A stretch of 64,000 nucleotides of DNA from Brugia malayi (taxonomy: Eukaryota > Nematoda > Chromadorea > Rhabditida > Onchocercidae). Position 1 is the stretch's first letter. Each line of letters begins with the position of its first letter. The notes under the pieces are model-generated. The model was given only the letters and a program-made list of their open reading frames with translations. It had not been told where the DNA came from and did no database searches. Made by a program: the position numbers and the translations under genes. Below, one piece after another: positions 57,593 to 64,000 of this stretch. The DNA lies in assembly GCF_000002995.4 (NCBI RefSeq), contig NW_025062477.1:4250649-4314648 (forward strand). Reading direction: 5' to 3'.

Positions 57593-60500
57593 CTTCTTCC
57601 AATTTATTACTTAACTTAATATATTTGAATTATATATTCACGAAAAGTTTATAACAATGAAAACTGATAATTTCTTGAATTTTAATTAAATTAAAAAAAA
57701 AAACGAATTGAAAAATTTTATAGAATTAATTTAATTATTTGTAAACCTGTAAAGGATGAGTGTAGAAATGAAGCGGTGCAGCAACATCTTCACGTCTCAT
57801 CATATCACCTGTGCCACTCAAATATGAACTTGCTAAACTTTCCGGCATTTGCTTATCATCCGGTTGAAACTGAAATATCAAAATATAAATAGTTTTAATT
57901 AAAATATTCCAAGAAAATATTCCAAGAAAAAAAAAAACAAACAAACAAACGTAACATAGGTTAATTTCATTCTTGTCAGCTAAATTTTGTGAAAAAAAAA
58001 ATATCATTTTGTTAAAAGTTACATAAAGGAGAAAAATTTTTGAAAAAGAAAAAAAAAAACTATAACAAATTTTAAAACTACAAATTGAATTTGTAAAATT
58101 TCGAAAAAAAAAAAGAAACCTTTCTCTTTTTTTCAGGAAAATAATAAAAGTATTAAATAGCTCAGGGAAAAAACTTACAGGAGGCACATATGAAGGGAAA
58201 TATTGGGGATAACAAGTGGTACCGTGATGTGTTGAGTACATTGACGGAGGTACCGTAACACCCGGATTACTGTTATCATTATCGTATAACTGGAAAAAAA
58301 GGAAATGAATGATAATGTGAGATATATTTATAATTTATATCGTTATTTACAATCCATCCTATTTACAGCTCTTTGTTTTATTTTTTATTTTTTTCTTTTC
58401 TTCACATTTCTTTGTATCTCAAATAGAAGCCGAATAAACTGTAAACAGATTAAGATGTCATTACAGTGTCAACTTTTTTCTTTTTTTTTTTTTTGAAGAT
58501 ATCAATAAAAAAGAATTGCTGCAAAAAAAGAATTTATGATAAATTTACGATTAATCATAAATTATACTTTGCCAATTTCAACGACATCATCATTTGCAGG
58601 AGTTGTAGAAGCGGAAACTGGAACCGGATATGCAACGGATGCAGTAACCGATAGGGAATGTGTATAATCATCATCCGTTGTTGAATGCATTGGTAGCATT
58701 GTTCCATTATAACTAAAATGTATAAATTATTATAATTTGTTCATTTAAAAAAAAAAAAAAGAGTTATTTGAAATATAAATTAAAGATAAAAATTTTTCTT
58801 AAAAAATTTTTTTACAAATATTTTTTATATACCTTCCAGTAGTCATAAGTTGATTGTATGGATTATGTTGTGGTAAATTTGAATTATTCCAATAAACATT
58901 AGCTGCAGCAACACTACTACTCATATCATGAATTGTAGTATCATGATTTCCTGGTGTAATCATTATTTGTGTATTATCTAATGGATAGCTATTATAGCTA
59001 CCATTGCTACTATCTGAATACATTGTTGTTGTTATTGCTGATGGAGTAATTAATGAGCCGGTTCCGGCTAAATTACCTTTTCCAGATTGTCCCTAAAATT
59101 AAGATTAATCTTATTGAAAATTACTGATTACTTTTATGTATTCATTTTTTTTTCTTCTTTATAAATTTTAGATAAAATATAATTTGTTAAAAAGTTTTTC
59201 TAAATATATTTTTAAAAGAAAAAATTCATACTAATTTGATGTTAATATAAGATAAAAATTGCGAGAAAAAAAAACAAAAAGATTTGAAAATTATAAATTA
59301 AATTCAGTCTTTTTTCACGTTTTCATTTCTTTAAATTATTAAAAAATTTAAAGAAAAAATGAATAAATTTTAAATTTGCCAAATGAAACTGAATAACAAA
59401 CACAAATGAAACGAATAATTGATCAAATAAATACATAGAAATTACTGGAAAAAAAGAAAAAACGGAGAAATGTAATAGTGATGGATTAATGTGAAGGTTA
59501 AACAAATGTAATGAAAATAGTAAAATATTGTAAGAACAAAAAAAAAAAAAAAAAAAAACAGAAAATATTATCAACGAAAAAAATTGATATAATTTATTGA
59601 AATTAAATGATTGAAAATGATAAGAATAATTGTTCATGAAATAAGTAAGAAGAATAATAGTAATATTAGTTTCAAGTAAATAGTTCTATAATAAAAAAGT
59701 AGTCGAATTTTAGCAAATTTATTAATATAGAGGAATTAAGAGAGATAAAGAAAGAGAAGGAACAAAGTTTGAAATATCGTAGAAATAATTTTACTTATCA
59801 CTGATAGTGCTGATGATAATGATGATATCACTACTTATCACTAATGATAATGATGATATCACTACTTATCACTAATGATAATGATGATATCACTACTTAT
59901 CACTAATGATGATGATGATAGTAATTTTATGTTATAACCTATTCCATTATCAATTTGAATACTTAAATGCACACTGATGTTATGAACTTTTTAAAATTAT
60001 TCAAACAAATCATCAAATATTAAATATAAAAGGGTAAGAACTCTACGTGTGTAAGCTAACACGTAAGTGAATTAAACGTTTATTTAAAACATTATAAAAT
60101 ATGCAAAATCACTTCACAAAAATTAGCAGTAAAATTTCATCAATGTAAATTCTTGAAATGATTTTGATTTTACTGGAAAACTAAATATTTATATATAAGT
60201 AAGATGGATGGAACTACCATCTTATGTCTTATGGGACTTTTCGACATATCGGATTATACAGCATTTGAAAATTCTTTGTAGTTACACTTTTAATTTTATA
60301 ATTTCAAATGTGAATCTCGAAAATTATTATTACCGTAATCTTCCCGGCTACAAGCAACAAGTTTACTCATAGTGCGGAGCAACAAAAGGCTGAACTGAAC
60401 TGATGTAATTACATATGCGTCAATATATATGTATATATGAATGTTAGTACGCACATGTGGGCGTGAATATGGGCGTGGACGTGGACGTGGGCGTGTGGAA

Positions 60501-63416
60501 GTCTTTGACGTAAGCAAATTTTTAGATTTTGTAGAAGTTTTTGACGTAAATAGATTTTCAGATTTTGTGGAAGTTTTTTGACGTAAACAGATTTTCTCAC
60601 ATTCTTTAGAAGCAACAAAGCAGTAGTAAAGTGCGGAATATCTCGTGAACTTACCTATAATTTTAAATTCATACTTGATTTTCAGCATAACTTCACAATT
60701 TAACTATTTCATCTAAGTTCTGTAAAAATATTAATGAAATATTTCATTTCATTTCATAAATATTACAATGTATAGAGATTTGATACTTTAAAGTTTGATA
60801 TTAATTATTAAATTTTGATTTGAGTATCAATAAAGTAGAGAAAGTCTTTGGTTAATATAAAATAGATAAACCATCACATTAACATACTATTAACGGAAAT
60901 ACAATTTAACATGACTGAAATTGCAATTATTTTTAAAAAAAAATGTCAAATTTATTAGAAATATGTAAAAATTATCCCTTTATTAAGAGACAAGGATAGC
61001 GAGAGAGATGGAGAGAGAGAGAGAAAATAATTTGGACTCATATCTTTAGTTGTGTTAATCATTTTAAACTTTTAAGCTTTCCCAAAAATTATCTTTTTCG
61101 GAACTTTTCTTTTTCATTTATGGAAATATATCGTAGAATTTCTAACCAAATTCCTATCTCTTAAATTTAATAAATATTCGTTATAAATTGAATTTGAATA
61201 AGCAAAATTTGATTGTAACATTTGCAATTCTTCGTTTTCATATAATTGAAATCGAGAAATTTTTGCCACATATCACTAAATTTTATTAAAACAAAACTAA
61301 TAATTATTACCTGTAAATTCATTATATCCACTGATTAATACTTACTATTATTTATTTGTTTATTATTTAACACATATCATGAGTCATTATTATCAACATC
61401 ATTCATTATTTACCCAAACCTTTTTACAATCTATTAATAAAATAAGCAAATCAATTAATAAACAACACAAAATAAAAAAGCAAACAACACTAACAAAATA
61501 AGACGAATATACTTAAAAATAATAAAACTAAAAAAAAGAATGAATGCAATCTATTCGCTTTATGCATGATTTTATCATTCTACAACACATAAAAATATCA
61601 AATTTGGATATGAAAAAAGAAAGAAAAATTGATTGAGTAGCAAAAAAGCCAATCAAATAAATGTTATTCTTCTCTATTATCACTACTAAAGTAACAAACT
61701 CTATTCTTTCCTTAATTTTATTCATACATTTTTATTCAATTATAAACAGAAGCTATTGATTTATACTGTACAATTATGGTTATACCGTAATATCAGTGCT
61801 TTTTATATTTGAATAAAAGAAAATAAACATTTGGTAGAATTAAAATAACAATTTACATCGTTCCACTTTTTCCATTCTTCTTTTTTTTTTTTTTTTCATG
61901 AATAAAAAGTACGATTGTTTGCGCATGAATGAATTACCGTATCCAAATGAATACTTTTTCTTGTCATTACTTTTCTCTCTCTCTCTCTCTCTCATATTCT
62001 TAATTTATTTCAATTATTCTATGTCATTGTAATTATATTATACGTAAGTATATTATGAAGAAAAGAAAAAAAAAAAGAAAACTTGAAACTTTTTTCTGAA
62101 ATTCTTATTCAATTATACTTCTATTTTACTAATGATCTATTTCTTATTTCATTACAAATAAAATTAATTGTTCAACATTTTTTTTTCTCTTAAAAAAATT
62201 AAAATTTCACAAATTTCCTTAAAACAATTTAAATGATTTTAAAATTCAAATTCCACATTTGTGACATAAATTAGCAAATCTGTTATAATGAAAGGTCAAC
62301 AACAAGTGAGTAATGTCACCATTGTTTACACAGACAAATGCATCGGTCAAACGTATCAGAGTCAGTAGTCATTATGGACGAGACAGACAGCATGACAATT
62401 TGATGAAAAATCTAAACAAACAAAAAAACATTATTAGTTATTATCAATAAGATTTTAGATTAATCTGAAAAATGAAGGAAGAAGAGGAAAGAAGAAAGGG
62501 CAAATAATATTAAATTATTATCATATCATAATATTATCACTGTGACAAGTAAATAAACATGTTAATAACTGATAAAATCTTCGTTCACAAATTGTCCTTT
62601 ATGTATTAAATGAGAAAAACTATGCAAAAGTCATATGTACAATTACATGTAATATTAGATATGTCAATTAAGTAATTCACTCATTTTTTGTTCGCTCTCG
62701 GAAAGATCAAACAAATAAACAAGTAAATAAGTAAACAAATAAGAAGTACGAAATCTCCTTCTTCTCTTTATGCCAATCGCCTTACAAAAAAAAAAAGATA
62801 CTCGCTGAATTTAAATAATATCGTGTTCATTTGTGCAACTATACTCCTATAGACCTAGACCGAATGGCATCATTTATCGAATTTGAATATTTTTAAAATT
62901 TTGGACTAATAAAGAAAATCAAATTAATTCGTATAACTTTTCCAATAGAAGATAATTAGAATAAATTTTAAAATTAAATCATTCAATTTGTGTTTTTAAC
63001 TTAATTTGATTTTTTTTTTTTTTTTTGAATTTTGAATTGAATTAAAATGTATGCTATGAATGATTAACATTGAATGTTTAATTTAAAATTTCATGCAATC
63101 ATTTTAAACAATCTTTTTTTTTTTTTAATTTAAAAATTTATTAAAGTTAAATTATTGCTTATTTAATTACTTATGAAAAATATGATGTAAATGAAGGATA
63201 AAACTTACATTTCTCCGGCAAATACTGGAATTAAGAGGAGATGGCTGATGATTGACTAATTGAGGAATTGTACATCTGTACATACTATTGCTATTACTGT
63301 TGACTGAATTCACCTGATTAGTTGAATAATATGGAAATGTAAACGGTAATGATTCCTGTCCAATGATTTCATGACCTGATGTCATACTGGAATTGGAATA
63401 ATTGTCTGGGAAATTA
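50601..63416 (-). CDS. hlh-2: HLH-2, class I (E-protein/daughterless) bHLH transcription factor
   Basis: E proteins bind CANNTG as homodimers or with tissue-specific bHLH partners. Exons, 5' to 3': about 63416-63209, 59092-58833, 58712-58568, 58289-58179, 57869-57747, 54948-54867, 54629-54338, 53663-53519, 52623-52544 and 50682-50601. Phases agree throughout. From the internal Met at 63385 this is 498 aa. The bHLH domain (about residues 386-450 of that count) is unmistakable: [47 protein letters not shown], followed by the E-protein hallmark [20 protein letters not shown]. The N-terminal two thirds is Ser/Thr/Asn/Pro-rich and poorly conserved, as expected for activation regions. C. elegans HLH-2 is about 400 aa. 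The 5' boundary of the first listed exon is uncertain: the frame is open upstream of 63385, and acceptors near 63387, about 63407 and 63417 are possible. The true start may lie beyond the window. Confidence 0.9.
51107..51142. repeat. (TA)n microsatellite
   Basis: A perfect TA run of about 36 bp in the last hlh-2 intron. Confidence 0.95.
51915..52245. repeat. Degenerate TTA/TTG/TCA triplet low-complexity tract
   Basis: A long stretch of ATT/GTT/ATC/CTA triplets within the last hlh-2 intron. It produces Asn/Tyr/Ile-rich spurious frames on both strands. Confidence 0.85.
52810..52968 (-). CDS. hlh-2: Alternative 3'-terminal exon of hlh-2
   Basis: This lies between the bHLH exon (ends 53519) and the usual next exon (starts 52623). 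Acceptor TTATCACTTCAG is followed by a phase-0 frame of 52 codons ending in TAG. The first residues, [17 protein letters not shown], copy the start of the downstream exon, [19 protein letters not shown], which indicates exon duplication. The remainder ([20 protein letters not shown] and on to IIAY) is novel and contains an 18-nt internal direct repeat. Used as a terminal exon it would give HLH-2 a different C-terminus without the conserved [10 protein letters not shown] segment. It could be a decayed duplicate, but the open frame and acceptor are intact. Confidence 0.6.
   Translation of the reverse strand: MRQRNLKRMLLKEQNEAILPCQGVLVTNQPSSTTDVSTIGNLNHPSSTIIAY
57171..57198 (-). promoter_or_regulatory. 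hlh-2: TGCATG cluster in hlh-2 intron (candidate Fox-type splicing element)
   Basis: On the transcribed strand, four TGCATG words occur in about 26 nt, three of them overlapping. UGCAUG is the RNA site of Fox-1/RBFOX proteins (FOX-1 and ASD-1 in C. elegans). The cluster lies in the intron between exons 57869-57747 and 54948-54867. It may also be a chance alternating purine-pyrimidine tract. Confidence 0.35.
57552..57588. repeat. (CT)n tract
   Basis: A nearly pure CT run downstream of exon 57869-57747 in hlh-2; it reads GA on the transcript. A GA-rich run at about 56889-56940 lies in the same intron. Confidence 0.85.
59794..59932. repeat. About 31-bp tandem repeat, 3-4 copies
   Basis: The word CTTATCACT recurs at 59794 (diverged copy), 59834, 59865 and 59896, and the last three are spaced exactly 31 bp. 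The unit contains ATGATAATGATGATATCACT. It lies in the long first visible intron of hlh-2. Confidence 0.9.
60457..60496. repeat. GGGCGTG/GGACGTG hexamer-like tract
   Basis: A GC-rich array of GTGGGCGTG, GTGGACGTG and related words abuts the 36-bp repeat array in the hlh-2 intron. The words resemble KLF/EGR-type GC-box sites. It is far more GC-rich than anything within a kilobase. Confidence 0.7.
60498..60605. repeat. 36-bp tandem repeat, about 3 copies
   Basis: GAAGT followed by TTTGACGTAA-like sequence recurs at 60498, 60534 and 60570. The copies are slightly diverged. Because 36 is a multiple of three, the - strand frame stays open across the array (repeating KTSTKS), but I see no other evidence that it is coding. 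Confidence 0.8.
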
Positions 63417-64000
63417 CTTGGTAAAATTGGAAGTGAATGAAGAAGCAACCATTGAAAAATAGATATAAGAATGAAAAAAAAAAAGCCATGAAAGATCTTA
63501 TTTAACGGATATGGAAAAGAATGAGGAAGGGAGGGAGAGAGAGAGAGAGAGAGAGAGGAGGAGGGATGAATAATTTTTCTTTGAGAAAATAAAAAAAAAA
63601 AAAAGGAGAGAGAGAGAGATGTGAATGCTGTTATGTTATATATGAAAGGTTAATTTTTAATGAATAGTTTGAAGAAAAAAAAAGAGAGAAATGAGGGAGA
63701 GGGAGAGAGAGAGAGAGAGAAGACAAGAATTAGAAATTTGGAGGTTAAAAGATAAGATTAGGAAATGAAAATGAGATGTTAGGAGTAAAAGTGGACAATA
63801 GTCCCCTTACATGGATTTGTGGTCATCCATACTATAGCCATGACCATTGACCTCTTTCTAGCTACTCAATAATTTTCCCTCCTCTCTCTCTCTCTCCATC
63901 TCTCCCTCTCCTTCTCTCTCTCTCTTGTACTAATGATAGAGGAAGAACTGTCCAACACTAACCTAAAAGTCTACAATCAATGAATAAAAATGAAATAAAG
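63417..64000. other. GA/CT-rich DNA upstream of the first visible hlh-2 exon
   Basis: No exon supported. It holds GA runs at about 63533-63563, 63606-63620 and 63686-63720 and opposing CT runs at about 63880-63925. It is either intron or the 5' flank of hlh-2. Confidence 0.5.

Noticed and set aside
60044..60065. 7-bp inverted repeat TACGTGT / ACACGTA with 8-nt loop
   Set aside because: Too short to distinguish from chance and not placed as a terminator or known element.
60296..60688. 130-aa - strand frame with KTSTKS repeats and Arg-Pro run
   Set aside because: It is produced by the 36-bp and GGGCGTG repeats, with no domain and no splice partners. Kept only as a repeat finding.

Overview
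The window looks like nuclear DNA of a parasitic nematode, most likely a filarial or other clade III species. The evidence is very AT-rich DNA with long homopolymer runs, intron-dense genes with mostly 60-400 bp introns, TTTCAG/TTTTAG-type acceptors, and protein-coding exons whose closest recognisable relatives are metazoan developmental genes. I saw no prokaryotic genes, rRNA, tRNA or CRISPR array. The species call is inference from composition and gene structure; nothing in the sequence names it.

I assembled five protein-coding genes by hand from splice sites and reading-frame phase. (1) On the + strand at 2184-6710 lies the 3' part of a transmembrane class 1 semaphorin: Sema domain, PSI module, one membrane helix and a short cytoplasmic tail. 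Its 5' exons lie outside the window. (2) On the - strand at 10392-31488 lies a complete afadin/canoe gene (afd-1) of about 34 coding exons, encoding about 1733 aa with RA-RA-FHA-DIL-PDZ order. (3) Head-to-head with it, on the + strand at 33090-42975, lies a 25-exon gene for a roughly 1193-aa protein with about 24 C2H2-type zinc fingers. (4) Downstream on the + strand at 43652-46834 lies a small gene of about 326 aa that I read as a divergent Neuralized-homology (NHR) domain followed by two tandem RING-like modules. (5) On the - strand at 50601 to about 63416 lies hlh-2, the E-protein/daughterless class I bHLH factor; its first exon(s) are unresolved.

The layout is: semaphorin (+), a 3.7 kb convergent intergenic gap, afadin (-), a 1.6 kb divergent promoter region with CRE, octamer and AAGGTCA motifs, zinc-finger gene (+), a 0.7 kb gap, NHR-RING gene (+), a 3.8 kb convergent gap carrying a perfect 7 x 31 bp minisatellite, then hlh-2 (-). 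Functionally the set covers axon/epidermal guidance (semaphorin), adherens junctions (afadin), transcriptional control (zinc finger, HLH-2) and ubiquitin ligation (NHR-RING). There is no sign that they form one pathway, although the zinc-finger and NHR-RING genes could be co-transcribed.

The two most unusual items are a second, apparently duplicated 3'-terminal exon in hlh-2 (52810-52968), which would replace the conserved segment after the bHLH helix 2 with a new C-terminus, and the one-NHR plus double-RING architecture of gene 4.
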